Part shown: piece by piece, positions 29,513 to 38,087 of the stretch
Layout of the letters: the number at the start of each line of letters is the position of its first letter
Position numbering within the stretch: the stretch's first letter is position 1
Assembly (NCBI GenBank): GCA_900315565.1
Contig: OMZS01000003.1
Location: 103,043 to 167,042, forward strand
Reading direction: 5' to 3'
Length of the DNA stretch: 64,000 nucleotides
From: an uncultured Prevotellaceae bacterium
GTDB taxonomy: Bacteria; Bacteroidota; Bacteroidia; Bacteroidales; Bacteroidaceae
Position numbers and translations under genes: made by a program
Notes under the pieces: model-generated
Database searches by the model: none
What the model was told of the DNA's origin: nothing
The model's input: the letters and a program-made list of their open reading frames with translations, nothing else

Positions 29513-32470
29513 ATGTTGAGAGAAGCAAGACTGATACTCGAAGACGGAACAGAGTTCTACGGCCGGTCGTTTGGTTACGACGCCGACACTGCTGGAGAGG
29601 TGGTGTTCAACACCGCTATGACAGGTTATCCAGAGAGTCTGACAGACCCCAGCTATGCCGGACAAATACTGGTAACAACATTTCCGCTGATAGGCAATTA
29701 CGGAGTGCCCGATGCAGGTATAGGCGCCGACGGTCTGCCGCTGTTCATGGAGAGCGAGCGGATTCACGTGAAAGCGTTGGTTGTGGCCGACTATAGTGAG
29801 CATTATTCCCATTGGAATGCAGTTGAGAGTTTGGCAGCATGGCTCAAGCGCGAGAAGATTCCCGCCATTACGGGTATTGACACCCGACGGCTGACAAAGG
29901 TGCTTAGGGAGCATGGCGTGATGATGGGAAGGATTGTCGTTGAGGGGGCTGCCGAAGGGGCTGCGACACTGTCGCAGCATACAGGACAGGAGAATTACGG
30001 AAGTGTGAACTGGGTGGAGAAGGTAAGCTGCAAGGAGGTAATTATTTATCCCTCGTCACCAGTAAACCAGCCCCCAACCCACAAACGTGTGGTGCTGGTC
30101 GATTGTGGCGTGAAAGCCAACATCATTCGTTGCCTTGTCCGTCGTGGCATTGAAGTTGTTCGTGTGCCTTGGGATTACGACTTCAATCAGCTGGAGTTCG
30201 ACGGACTCTTTCTGGCCAATGGTCCGGGTGACCCGGAGCGTTGCGAAAAAACAGTGGAGCATATCCGAACGTTTCTTCAAAACAAAAATGTTCGTCCTTG
30301 CATGGGCATCTGTCTTGGCAATCAGTTGTTGGCTCGTGCAGCAGGAGCAAAGACCTATAAACTGAAATACGGCCACCGTTCGCACAACCAACCCGTAAGG
30401 CGAGTAGGCACGACACAGTGCTTCATCACCTCACAGAACCACGGTTATGCGGTGGACGACACAACACTTCCCGCAGACTGGGAGCCGCTCTTTGTGAATA
30501 TGAACGACGGATCGAACGAGGGCATCCGCCATAAGACGAATCCTTGGTTCTCTGCACAGTTTCATCCCGAAGCCTGCTCTGGTCCTGTGGATACAGAATG
30601 GATGTTTGATGAGTTTAAGAAAAGCCTCACCCCCATCCCCTCTCCCGAAGAGAGGGGAGTTTCCGAAGAGAGGGGGATAAATAGATGGGCTATAAACTCC
30701 CCTCTCCTTGGGAGAGGGGCAGGGGGAGAGGTTCCTGGGAGCTCCCCTCTCTACGGGAGAGGGGCAGGGGGAGAGGCTTCTGGGGGTGAGGCTAAAGTTC
30801 TCATTCTTGGCTCTGGCGCATTGAAGATTGGCCAGGCTGGTGAGTTCGACTATAGCGGTGCTCAGGCCTTGAAAGCCTTGAAAGAGGAAGGCATCCACTC
30901 GGTACTGATCAATCCGAACATCGCTACGGTGCAGACCAGCAAGGATGTGGCCGACACGGTGTATTTCCAGCCCGTCACACCAGAGTTTGTGGAGAGCGTC
31001 ATAGAGAAAGAACGTCCCGACGGCATTCTGTTGTCGTTTGGTGGACAGACGGCACTCAACTGCGGTGTGGAACTCTATCAGCGAGGCGTGTTAGAGAAAT
31101 ATGGTGTGCAGGTGTTGGGAACCCCCATTCAGGCTATTATCGATACCGAAGACCGCGACCGTTTTGTACAACGGCTCGACGAGATTGGAGTGAAAACCAT
31201 CAAGAGCGAGGCATGTTCTACCATCGTTGAAGTGCAGCAAGCAGCCCGTAAGTTAGGCTTCCCCGTGATTCTACGTGCCGCCTACGCGCTGGGCGGTCTG
31301 GGCAGCGGTTTCTGCGACAATGAAGACGAACTGTTGGCGCAGGCCGAGGAGGCTTTCTCGTTCTCGCCGCAAGTGTTGGTGGAGAAGAGCCTGCGCGGGT
31401 GGAAGGAAATAGAGTATGAGGTGGTACGCGACCGTTACGACAACTGCATCACCGTGTGCAACATGGAGAACTTCGACCCTCTGGGCATCCATACTGGCGA
31501 GAGTATTGTGGTGGCTCCCAGTCAGACACTCTCCAACTCAGAATATCACAAGCTGCGCGCCCTGGCCATTAAGATTATACGCCATATCGGCATCGTGGGT
31601 GAGTGTAATGTGCAGTATGCGCTCGACCCCAACAGCGAGGACTATCGCGTCATCGAAGTCAATGCCCGGCTTAGCCGCTCGTCGGCCTTGGCCAGCAAGG
31701 CCACGGGCTATCCGCTGGCCTTTGTCGCTGCCAAGCTGGGTATGGGCTACGGGCTCTTCGACCTCAGCAACTCGGTTACCAAAACCACTTCTGCTTTCTT
31801 CGAACCAGCACTCGACTATGTAGTGGTGAAGATACCCCGTTGGGACCTGACCAAATTCCACGGTGTGAAGCGTGAGCTTGGTTCTTCGATGAAGAGCGTC
31901 GGCGAGGTGATGGCCATTGGTCGCACCTTCGAGGAGGCGTTGCAGAAAGGGCTGCGCATGATAGGTCAGGGCATGCACGGATTTGTGGAGAACCACGAAA
32001 TCAAGATCAACGATATTACCAGGGCGCTGCATGAACCTACAGACATGCGTATTTTCGTAGTGTCCAAAGCCATGAAGATTGGCTATAGCGTCCGTCAGAT
32101 TCACCAGCTGACGAAGATAGACCGCTGGTTTCTGCAAAAGCTCAGGCACATTGTCGATATCGACCAGCAACTGAGAGAACAGTGGCTCCTTTCGGAGGCC
32201 TCAGAGTGGATGGAGCCCAGCGAGTTCATGGAATATCTGAAGGCCCCCGAGATTCTCCCTCTGTTACACGATGCCAAGGTCTATGGTTTCTCCGACTTCC
32301 AGATGGGCAGGGCAATAGGTTTGGAGAGCCGCATGAAGCCAGAGCAGGCAGGCCTCACCATCCGCCAGTGGCGCAAAGAGCTGGGCCTCTTGCCCACGGT
32401 CAACCAAATCGACACCCTCGCGGCCGAATATCCTGCCCAAACCAATTACCTGTATTTTTCGTACCTGTAA
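29513..32470 (+). CDS. carA-carB: Carbamoyl-phosphate synthase: CarA fused to the first half of CarB
   Basis: 985 residues from the ATG at 29513. Residues 1-370 are a full small subunit, with GYPESLTDPSYAGQILVTT, Cys267 in GICLGNQ, and His351/Glu353 in QFHPEA. Residues 371-428 are a repeat-encoded Gly/Pro/Ser/Glu-rich linker. From 429 the large subunit begins (VLILGSGALKIGQAGEFDYS) and covers the carboxyphosphate ATP-grasp half plus the oligomerisation region, ending NQIDTLAAEYPAQTNYLYFS. The second ATP-grasp half and the regulatory domain (about 500 more residues in a normal CarB) are absent, and a GTTATCGG repeat begins at the stop. Either the missing half is encoded elsewhere, or the gene is damaged. 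The CarB part resembles the CAD-like CarB proteins I know from Bacteroidetes. Confidence 0.9.
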   Translation: MLREARLILEDGTEFYGRSFGYDADTAGEVVFNTAMTGYPESLTDPSYAGQILVTTFPLIGNYGVPDAGIGADGLPLFMESERIHVKALVVADYSEHYSHWNAVESLAAWLKREKIPAITGIDTRRLTKVLREHGVMMGRIVVEGAAEGAATLSQHTGQENYGSVNWVEKVSCKEVIIYPSSPVNQPPTHKRVVLVDCGVKANIIRCLVRRGIEVVRVPWDYDFNQLEFDGLFLANGPGDPERCEKTVEHIRTFLQNKNVRPCMGICLGNQLLARAAGAKTYKLKYGHRSHNQPVRRVGTTQCFITSQNHGYAVDDTTLPADWEPLFVNMNDGSNEGIRHKTNPWFSAQFHPEACSGPVDTEWMFDEFKKSLTPIPSPEERGVSEERGINRWAINSPLLGRGAGGEVPGSSPLYGRGAGGEASGGEAKVLILGSGALKIGQAGEFDYSGAQALKALKEEGIHSVLINPNIATVQTSKDVADTVYFQPVTPEFVESVIEKERPDGILLSFGGQTALNCGVELYQRGVLEKYGVQVLGTPIQAIIDTEDRDRFVQRLDEIGVKTIKSEACSTIVEVQQAARKLGFPVILRAAYALGGLGSGFCDNEDELLAQAEEAFSFSPQVLVEKSLRGWKEIEYEVVRDRYDNCITVCNMENFDPLGIHTGESIVVAPSQTLSNSEYHKLRALAIKIIRHIGIVGECNVQYALDPNSEDYRVIEVNARLSRSSALASKATGYPLAFVAAKLGMGYGLFDLSNSVTKTTSAFFEPALDYVVVKIPRWDLTKFHGVKRELGSSMKSVGEVMAIGRTFEEALQKGLRMIGQGMHGFVENHEIKINDITRALHEPTDMRIFVVSKAMKIGYSVRQIHQLTKIDRWFLQKLRHIVDIDQQLREQWLLSEASEWMEPSEFMEYLKAPEILPLLHDAKVYGFSDFQMGRAIGLESRMKPEQAGLTIRQWRKELGLLPTVNQIDTLAAEYPAQTNYLYFSYL
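30625..30793 (+). repeat. Palindromic repeat cluster at the carA-carB junction
   Basis: Three neighbouring copies of a GC-rich hairpin unit (CCCCTCTCCCGAAGAGAGGGG, written in two parts CCCCTCTCCC and GAAGAGAGGGG; CTCCCCTCTCCTTGGGAGAG; CTCCCCTCTCTACGGGAGAG), each of the last two followed by GGGCAGGGGGAGAGG. They replace the expected carA stop and carB start and keep one frame open. Confidence 0.85.
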
Positions 32471-32474
32471 TTAT

Positions 32475-32656
32475 CAGAAGTTATCGCATGTTAGTAGTTA
32501 TCGGAAGTTATCTGGAGTTATCGGAAGTTATCTGGAGTTATTGGAAGTTATCGGAAGTTATCGGACATTAGTTCTCTTAAGGGACGCTATTGTCCGTTAA
32601 CTTCACGAGCCAACGGCTCGTTAACTGCCACTAACTCCTGTTAACTCCCTGCAAGC
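32475..32656. repeat. GTTATCGGAAGTTATC repeat element, copy 2, upstream of asnB
   Basis: Units of GTTATCGGA/GTTATCTGGA are followed by ACATTAGTTCTCTTAAGGGA, TATTGTCCGTTAACTTCACG, a GAGCC...GGCTC hairpin and GTTAACTCCCTGCAAGC. It starts at the carB' stop codon. It matches 34433-34587 over nearly its full length. Confidence 0.8.
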
Positions 32657-32671
32657 GAAGCTTGCGAACAA

Positions 32672-32697
32672 AATTATCAATTGTCAATTATCAATTA
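32672..32697. repeat. AATTATCAATTGTCAATTATCAATT array before asnB
   Basis: The short repeat ends five bases before the asnB ATG, so it contributes the translation initiation region. Confidence 0.6.
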
Positions 32698-32702
32698 AAA
32701 CT

Positions 32703-34394
32703 ATGTGTGGAATAGTAGCAATATTACATGTCAAAGAGCAGACACAGGCTCTTCGTCAGAAAGCATTAAAAATGAGTCAGAAAATCCGTCATCGCGGACC
32801 TGACTGGAGTGGTATCTATTGTGGCGGCACTGCCATCCTCGCCCATGAGCGGCTGAGCATCGTTGACCCGGAGTCGGGCGGCCAACCGTTGTTCTCGCCA
32901 GACAGGAAACAGGTGTTGGCCGTCAATGGCGAGATTTACAACCATCAGGAAATCCGTCGCCGCTATGCCGGACAATACGAGTTTCAGACGGGTTCCGACT
33001 GCGAGGTCATCCTCGCCCTCTATCGTCAATGGCGCAAGCAGTCCTCCTCCCTTAGTGAGGTAGGTTCCCTGCTTGAGCAGCTCAGCGGCATCTTCGCCTT
33101 TGTGCTCTACGACGAGGAACTGGATGAATATCTCATTGCCCGCGACCCCATCGGAGTCATTCCCCTCTACATTGGCTACGACAGCGACGGAACCGTTTAT
33201 GTGGCCTCCGAGCTGAAAGCCCTCGAAGGCCAGTGCGAGCGCTACGAGCCCTTCCTCCCCGGTCATTATTATTGGAGCCGCGAGCCAGGCATGCAGCGCT
33301 ATTACCGCCGCGACTGGTTCGACTACGAGGCCGTGAAAGACAACCCCTCCAGCGTTGAGGCCATCCACGATGCCCTCACCGACGCCGTGAAGCGCCAACT
33401 GATGTCCGATGTGCCCTACGGCGTGTTGCTATCCGGCGGACTCGATTCTTCGGTCATCTCTGCCATAGCCCAGAAATTCAGCGAGCACCGCATAGAGGAC
33501 AACAGCCGTACACGCGCCTACTGGCCCCGCCTCCATTCCTTCGCCGTGGGACTGAAGGGCGCACCCGACTTGGCCAAGGCCCGGCTCGTGGCCGACCACA
33601 TCGGCACCGTACACCACGAAATCAACTACACCATTCAGGAGGGCCTCGACGCCATCCGCGATGTCATTTACTACATTGAGACCTACGATGTCACCACCGT
33701 CCGTGCCTCCACCCCCATGTACCTGCTCGCCCGCGTCATCAAGTCCATGGGCATCAAGATGGTTCTCTCGGGCGAGGGCGCCGACGAAATCTTCGGAGGC
33801 TACCTCTATTTCCACAAAGCCCCCTCAGCCCGCGACTTCCACGAGGAAACAGTCCGCAAGCTCTCCAAGCTCCACCTCTACGACTGTCTGCGCGCCAACA
33901 AGAGCCTGTCGGCATGGGGCGTTGAGGGACGAGTACCCTTCCTCGACAAAGAGTTTCTCGATGTGGCCATGCGCACCAATCCCGAAGCCAAGATGTGCCC
34001 CGGCTCTACCATCGAAAAGAAAATCGTGCGCGAGGCCTTTGCCCACCTGCTGCCCGCCGAGGTGGCCTGGCGACAGAAAGAACAGTTCTCCGATGGCGTC
34101 GGCTATTCGTGGATTGACACCTTGAAGGACATCACCTCGCGTGCCGTCACCGACGAGCAGATGGCCCACGCCGCAGAGCGCTTCCCCATCAACCCGCCCA
34201 AAAACAAGGAGGAATACTACTACCGCAGCATCTTCGCCGAGCATTTCCCCTCCGACTCTGCTGCCCGTAGCGTTCCCTCAGAGGCCAGCGTGGCCTGCTC
34301 AACAGCCATCGCCCTACAGTGGGATGCCGCCTTCCGCAACATGAACGACCCCAGCGGGCGAGCCGTCAAAGGCGTACATGAGCAAGCTTATTAA
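32703..34394 (+). CDS. asnB: Asparagine synthase B
   Basis: 563 residues. Cys2 (MCGIVAI) is the class II amidotransferase nucleophile, with RHRGPDWSGIY and NGEIYNHQEIRR in the glutaminase domain. The synthetase domain has the PP-loop GVLLSGGLDSSVISAIA and SGEGADEIFGGYLYFHKAP. It makes asparagine from aspartate, glutamine and ATP. A Ser-rich insert (KQSSSLSEVGS, about residues 113-123), encoded by CCTCCTCCCTTAGTGAGGTA-like DNA, may be another palindromic repeat remnant. The gene is bracketed by two copies of the GTTATCGG element in direct orientation. The gene order pyrG-purF-carAB'-asnB groups glutamine-using enzymes. Confidence 0.95.
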   Translation: MCGIVAILHVKEQTQALRQKALKMSQKIRHRGPDWSGIYCGGTAILAHERLSIVDPESGGQPLFSPDRKQVLAVNGEIYNHQEIRRRYAGQYEFQTGSDCEVILALYRQWRKQSSSLSEVGSLLEQLSGIFAFVLYDEELDEYLIARDPIGVIPLYIGYDSDGTVYVASELKALEGQCERYEPFLPGHYYWSREPGMQRYYRRDWFDYEAVKDNPSSVEAIHDALTDAVKRQLMSDVPYGVLLSGGLDSSVISAIAQKFSEHRIEDNSRTRAYWPRLHSFAVGLKGAPDLAKARLVADHIGTVHHEINYTIQEGLDAIRDVIYYIETYDVTTVRASTPMYLLARVIKSMGIKMVLSGEGADEIFGGYLYFHKAPSARDFHEETVRKLSKLHLYDCLRANKSLSAWGVEGRVPFLDKEFLDVAMRTNPEAKMCPGSTIEKKIVREAFAHLLPAEVAWRQKEQFSDGVGYSWIDTLKDITSRAVTDEQMAHAAERFPINPPKNKEEYYYRSIFAEHFPSDSAARSVPSEASVACSTAIALQWDAAFRNMNDPSGRAVKGVHEQAY

Positions 34395-34432
34395 ATGATG
34401 ATGAATGATTCGGATTGTAAGGATTCCGGAAA

Positions 34433-34587
34433 TTATCGCATGTTAGTAGTTATCGGAAGTTATTGGAAGTTATTGGAAGTTATCTGGAGTTAACGGACAT
34501 TAGTTCTCTTAAGGGACGCTATTGTCAGTTAACTTCACGAGCCAAGGCTCGTTAACTGCCGCTAACTCCTGTTAACTCCCTGCAAGC
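34433..34587. repeat. GTTATCGGAAGTTATC repeat element, copy 3, downstream of asnB
   Basis: The same element and orientation as 32475-32656, including ATTATCGCATGTTAGTAGTT at the start and GTTAACTCCCTGCAAGC at the end. Confidence 0.8.
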
Positions 34588-34602
34588 CAGCAAGACAAAA
34601 AA

Positions 34603-34662
34603 TAAGAGACAAAATGGTGTTTGTCTCTTAAAGGGTGGACGTCTAAAGCTTCTGTTTTAGAC
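34603..34662. other. Two consecutive hairpins after the asnB repeat
   Basis: Hairpin 1 has perfect 11-base arms TAAGAGACAAA (34603-34613) and TTTGTCTCTTA (34620-34630). Hairpin 2 has arms GTCTAAA (34641-34647) and TTTAGAC (34656-34662). They may be terminators or part of a small RNA. Confidence 0.55.
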
Positions 34663-34671
34663 TATATTCCA

Positions 34672-34694
34672 AAAAGGAACCTTGCATAGGGTTC
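34672..34694 (-). terminator. Terminator of the 30-residue peptide unit
   Basis: On the minus strand AGAACC, a loop and GGTTCC are followed by a run of T, about 33 bases after the stop at 34727. Confidence 0.55.
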
Positions 34695-34726
34695 TCCGAT
34701 GAAGTCACGCCCCCGGGGCGGCTTCC

Positions 34727-34819
34727 TTACATTACTTCCAGATGATCGTGCTTAGCCATCCAAATGCTGAAAATAGCACCAACAAGAAGCATACCTGCCA
34801 AAGAAATTAATGTTTCCAT
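34727..34819 (-). CDS. Small hydrophobic membrane peptide (30 residues)
   Basis: ATG at 34819 and TAA at 34727-34729 give METLISLAGMLLVGAIFSIW followed by MAKHDHLEVM: one hydrophobic helix (about residues 4-21) and a short charged tail. I do not recognise the family. Support for a real gene is that a TACCTTTG box lies 46 bases upstream, a hairpin with a T-run follows, and nothing else accounts for that promoter. Such one-helix peptides often act as small subunits or modulators of membrane complexes. No partner is suggested by the neighbours, a divergent LysR gene and asnB. Confidence 0.55.
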   Translation of the reverse strand: METLISLAGMLLVGAIFSIWMAKHDHLEVM

Positions 34820-34864
34820 ATTACAATCTTTTTTTATAGTTAATACTGTTGTCATTTCACGATG

Positions 34865-34872
34865 CAAAGGTA
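34865..34872 (-). promoter_or_regulatory. -7 box (TACCTTTG) of the small peptide gene
   Basis: A TAnnTTTG match on the minus strand, 46 bases before the ATG at 34819. Confidence 0.6.
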
Positions 34873-34999
34873 AGGCGAAAATGTCAGGCACCCAACAATC
34901 GGCTATGAATAGTAAAGCAGCTTACACCTCAACAAAATCGAATTGCTGCTATCGACAAAATCGATAGCCAACAGCTTTTTCTTGCTTTCTTTTCATGTG

Positions 35000-35023
35000 T
35001 TTGATAGAAATTGTGTACCTTTG
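35000..35023 (+). promoter_or_regulatory. Promoter of the LysR gene (TTTG ... TACCTTTG)
   Basis: The -7 box TACCTTTG is at 35016-35023 and a TTTG occurs at 35000-35003. The leader is about 30 bases. Confidence 0.55.
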
Positions 35024-35058
35024 TGCCTGAATAAGGTAACCAATGCAACTTAAGTATT

Positions 35059-35964
35059 ATGGAGCTACGACAACTTAAGTATTTCGTTCAATTGTCTAAG
35101 ACTTTGAATTTCTCCACCGCTGCAAAAGAACTGTTTATAACGCAGAGCACGCTGTCTCATCAGATTCTGCAACTCGAGAACGAGCTGGGACAGCCCCTGT
35201 TCCACCGCAACAGCCATGAGGTGATGCTAACCGAGGCTGGGCAGACGCTGCTGCCTCTGGCCATGCAGACACTACTCGACGCCGACAGCTGCCTGCAGAG
35301 GCTCGACGAGCTTAAAAACCTGATGAGTGGCGAGCTGAACATCGGCGTCACATTCTCCTTTGCCTGTATCATGGCCGAGACGCTCACAACCTTCTTGCGG
35401 CGCTATCCCAATGTGAAGGTGAACGTCAGCCAATCTACCATGGCCGACCTCCTCAGGCGGCTAGAGAACCATGAGTTCGACTTTGTGCTGGCCTTCCGTC
35501 CGCTGGAGAGCAACCCTCGCCTTGAGAGCCGCGTGCTGTTCAGCCATCAGCTCACGGCGGTAGTCAACGAGCACCACGCGTTGGCTTCGCGCCCCTCGCT
35601 CACCCTTGACGAGCTGCAGCGTTACGACCTTGCCTTGCCACTTCGTGGCACCCGTGCGCGCAACGCCTTTGAGCGCATCATAGCCGGCAAAGGCTATCAT
35701 TATAAGGTGAAGGTGGAGATGAATTATGTTTATCTGCTCTTCCGTCTGCTGCGCGAGTCAAACTATGTTACCATTCTCAGCGAGAGCACGGTGACGGGCG
35801 AGCAGGGGCTGCGCGCCATACCCATCATCGGCATGGACACAGAGGAGAGCCGCATGTACGGTTGCGTACATCTCTTGCGCAATGTTTATCAGAAGAAGTC
35901 GGCGCAGGAGTTCATCAGAATGCTCGGCGAGAGCACCTCCGTACTCCGCCAAACACTATTGTAG
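35059..35964 (+). CDS. LysR-family transcriptional regulator
   Basis: 301 residues, normal for LysR. The N-terminal winged helix is MELRQLKYFVQLSKTLNFST followed by AAKELFITQSTLSHQILQLE, with LGQPLFHR closing it. Residues from about 90 form the two-lobed effector domain (SGELNIGVTFSFACIMAETL, then ALPLRGTRARNAFERI). It resembles the CynR/CysB-like group; the effector is unknown. It is divergent to the small peptide gene and convergent with a methyltransferase, 11 bases away. LysR proteins often control a divergent neighbour, here the 30-residue peptide unit. Confidence 0.9.
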   Translation: MELRQLKYFVQLSKTLNFSTAAKELFITQSTLSHQILQLENELGQPLFHRNSHEVMLTEAGQTLLPLAMQTLLDADSCLQRLDELKNLMSGELNIGVTFSFACIMAETLTTFLRRYPNVKVNVSQSTMADLLRRLENHEFDFVLAFRPLESNPRLESRVLFSHQLTAVVNEHHALASRPSLTLDELQRYDLALPLRGTRARNAFERIIAGKGYHYKVKVEMNYVYLLFRLLRESNYVTILSESTVTGEQGLRAIPIIGMDTEESRMYGCVHLLRNVYQKKSAQEFIRMLGESTSVLRQTLL

Positions 35965-35975
35965 CCCCCCGAAAC

Positions 35976-36638
35976 CTATAGCTTTCTTGCCCTAAAATAG
36001 AGCATGGCTCCCTCAACGCAGAAGTCGAGGATGTCATAGGATGATTCCAGCCGATGGCGCACATCGGCAGCCGTGTCGAAGGGTGGGGTAAACCATCCTA
36101 CTCGCGACATGACCGTCTTGGCGAGCCAGTCGGCAATCTTCTGTTCACCGGCAATGTAGAAGCAAGCCAACAGCTCGCCGCCAGGTTTTAAGGTGCGAAG
36201 TATCTCGGCGTAGGCCTTTTCTTTATTGGGGAATACATGGAGCCCGTTCATGCAGAGCACACCGTCGAACGTTTCATCGCCGAAGGGCAGCGAGCCTACA
36301 TCGCCTTGCATGGTTCGCGCATTGCCAATGCCAGCGTTGTGGAACCTACACGCAGCCTGCTCGAGCATGTCGCGGCTGTAGTCAAGACAGGTGATGTCGG
36401 CTTGTTTCATTCTACTGTACTTCTCCGCTGTGAAGACGGCCGTCCCCACGGGCACGTCGAGCAATTTGCCAGAGAAGTCGTCGGGTATCCAACCCAACAG
36501 CCTGCGGGCAATCTCTTTGTCGTCAACACCTCCCCACAACAACTTGAAATACAGCCGACTCCACCACTTGCCCTGCGTGATGGCATCATCGTAGAAACTC
36601 TTGCTAAACTTGTAGGAACTCTTAATTTTGTCTGCCAT
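35976..36638 (-). CDS. Class I SAM-dependent methyltransferase
   Basis: 220 residues. The nucleotide-binding motif is KLLDVPVGTAVF (about 58-69, with Pro in place of the usual Gly-Cys). CLDYSRDMLEQA (motif II) and GDVGSLPFGDETFDGVLCMN (motif III/IV) follow, then LKPGGELLACFYI. This is a Methyltransf_11/25 type fold; the substrate is not evident. It has its own promoter 106 bases upstream. A second methyltransferase gene follows the same direction upstream. Confidence 0.82.
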   Translation of the reverse strand: MADKIKSSYKFSKSFYDDAITQGKWWSRLYFKLLWGGVDDKEIARRLLGWIPDDFSGKLLDVPVGTAVFTAEKYSRMKQADITCLDYSRDMLEQAACRFHNAGIGNARTMQGDVGSLPFGDETFDGVLCMNGLHVFPNKEKAYAEILRTLKPGGELLACFYIAGEQKIADWLAKTVMSRVGWFTPPFDTAADVRHRLESSYDILDFCVEGAMLYFRARKL

Positions 36639-36743
36639 AATCTTTACGTTTTACAATGCAATTCTGTGCAAGCTGAGGGCAGAGTCATGCTTGCATGAGC
36701 TATGCCGAGGCGCCGCCAGAATCGCTAACTGTTTTACAGTTTG

Positions 36744-36751
36744 CAAAGTTA
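36744..36751 (-). promoter_or_regulatory. -7 box (TAACTTTG) of the methyltransferase gene
   Basis: A TAnnTTTG match on the minus strand. The leader is about 100 bases and holds a near-palindrome TCATGCTTGCATGA at 36685-36698 that could be an operator. Confidence 0.5.
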
Positions 36752-36780
36752 CGGCAAAGAGCCCGCAACTCGGTTGCAAA

Positions 36781-37392
36781 CTATGCCTTCACGCCAATGA
36801 TAGTTGCATTCGATGGCTTCATACGATGAATCTCGGTCTGCACGAAGCCTGCATCGTCGAGCAGCGTCTTCAGCTCCTCTGGCGAATAGGCTGTCATGCC
36901 CTCTACAACATTCGTCCACATAGAGTCACCATCAACCACTTCAACCAGAATGGCGAATTTTCCGCCTGACTTCAGCACACGGCTAACCTCCTTTAGACAG
37001 TCAGGCAGATTGGGCCAGAAATATACCGTTTCTACTGCCGTCACAAGGTCGAACATTCCGTCTTCGTAAGGCAGCTTCTCGGCAGACCCCTGAGTAACGA
37101 ACACCCGCTTGTCGAGCACTTTGGCATTCACCCTCTTGGCTTTCGCTACACTTTCCTCAGAGATGTCGATGCCATAGACCCTCGAACCCTCGCTCCGCTT
37201 CAGCAGCCGTTGCAAGGTTGCACCACCACCACAGCCGATATCAAGCATCGTCCATCCGTCCTGAATATCGACCAGTTTCAGTCCCCAGTTCGTCAGCGGT
37301 GCATGACAGAGATTCATAAACTTCAGCATTGCGCGTCCCATTCGTCCTTGCGGACAGGCACAGTTGGTGAAAAACTTTTTTAATAGTCCCAT
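36781..37392 (-). CDS. Class I SAM-dependent methyltransferase
   Basis: 203 residues. TMLDIGCGGGATLQRLL is the SAM-binding motif (about 48-64), followed by GIDISEESVAKAKR and QGSAEKLPYEDGMFDLVTAV, then LKSGGKFAILVEV. This is a Methyltransf_11 family member; the substrate is unknown. The N terminus MGLLKKFFTNCACPQGRMGR is conserved in similar proteins of gut Bacteroidales as far as I recall. It is not obviously in an operon with the flavodoxin gene to its right. Confidence 0.85.
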   Translation of the reverse strand: MGLLKKFFTNCACPQGRMGRAMLKFMNLCHAPLTNWGLKLVDIQDGWTMLDIGCGGGATLQRLLKRSEGSRVYGIDISEESVAKAKRVNAKVLDKRVFVTQGSAEKLPYEDGMFDLVTAVETVYFWPNLPDCLKEVSRVLKSGGKFAILVEVVDGDSMWTNVVEGMTAYSPEELKTLLDDAGFVQTEIHRMKPSNATIIGVKA

Positions 37393-37494
37393 AGCTCAGT
37401 CCTCCTTCACATATTTAATACTTCATTGATATTATTCTTAAAAAAGGTGGCTAATCGTTACCGACCAACCACCTGCCAAACTAAAATCCGCTAA

Positions 37495-37550
37495 CTTCAG
37501 CCGACGAAGCCGGATGAACTCCCCTAAACTCCAAATAACTCCCAGCAAGC
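37495..37550. repeat. Degenerate tail of the GTTAACTCC repeat
   Basis: CTTCAGCCGACGAAGCCGGA followed by ACTCCCCTAAACTCC and ACTCCCAGCAAGC resembles the end of the element flanking asnB. Confidence 0.4.
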
Positions 37551-37563
37551 AAAGTATCTGTTA

Positions 37564-38058
37564 CTACAAGTCTGGAGAAATCTGGGCAATCCACGCTTCG
37601 ATGCGGGAGTCGGTCTTGTCGTCCTCGTTGATATCATCTAAGGGCAAACCGATAAACTTACCGTCGATAACCGCCTCTGAGTCATCGAAGGTGTATTCAC
37701 CGGTCTCCACACAGCCGAAGAAACGTGCGCCACAGTCCTTGATGCCATGATAGAGTTCGCCCATGCCGCCAACGAAAGTGTCGCTATAAGTCGAACAGTC
37801 GCCGCAGCCGAAGAGGGCTATGGTCTTGCCGCTGAGGTCGGCACTCTGGAGCATTTTCAGACCGTCGTACCAGTCATCCTGCAATTCGCCAGCGCCCCAC
37901 GTCGAAGTGCCGAGAATCAGATTCTGGTGGTTGTTGATGACGTCGGCTGTCAGGTTCTGTACGTTCACGGCCTCGCAGCCCAGTTTCGAGGCAATCTTCT
38001 CTGCGATGGCCTCACAGGTTCCCGTCGAGGAACCATAGATAACAATTGTTGCGTTCAT
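37564..38058 (-). CDS. Flavodoxin
   Basis: 164 residues, a long-chain flavodoxin. The FMN phosphate loop is IYGSSTGTCEAIAEKI (about 7-22). LGTSTWGAGELQDDW (50s loop) and FGCGDCSTYSDTFVGGMGEL (90s loop) bind the flavin ring. It carries low-potential electrons, for example to reductive enzymes under iron limitation. It lies 29 bases after a DUF2023 gene on the same strand, the usual pairing, and is probably co-transcribed with it. Confidence 0.93.
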   Translation of the reverse strand: MNATIVIYGSSTGTCEAIAEKIASKLGCEAVNVQNLTADVINNHQNLILGTSTWGAGELQDDWYDGLKMLQSADLSGKTIALFGCGDCSTYSDTFVGGMGELYHGIKDCGARFFGCVETGEYTFDDSEAVIDGKFIGLPLDDINEDDKTDSRIEAWIAQISPDL

Positions 38059-38087
38059 TTTGTTCTTCTTAGTTTACAGTTAATAAT

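Noticed and set aside
36680-36700. TCATGCTTGCATGA near-palindrome as a defined operator
   Set aside because: It is short and imperfect at the centre, with no matching second copy or identified regulator. It is mentioned only in the promoter entry.
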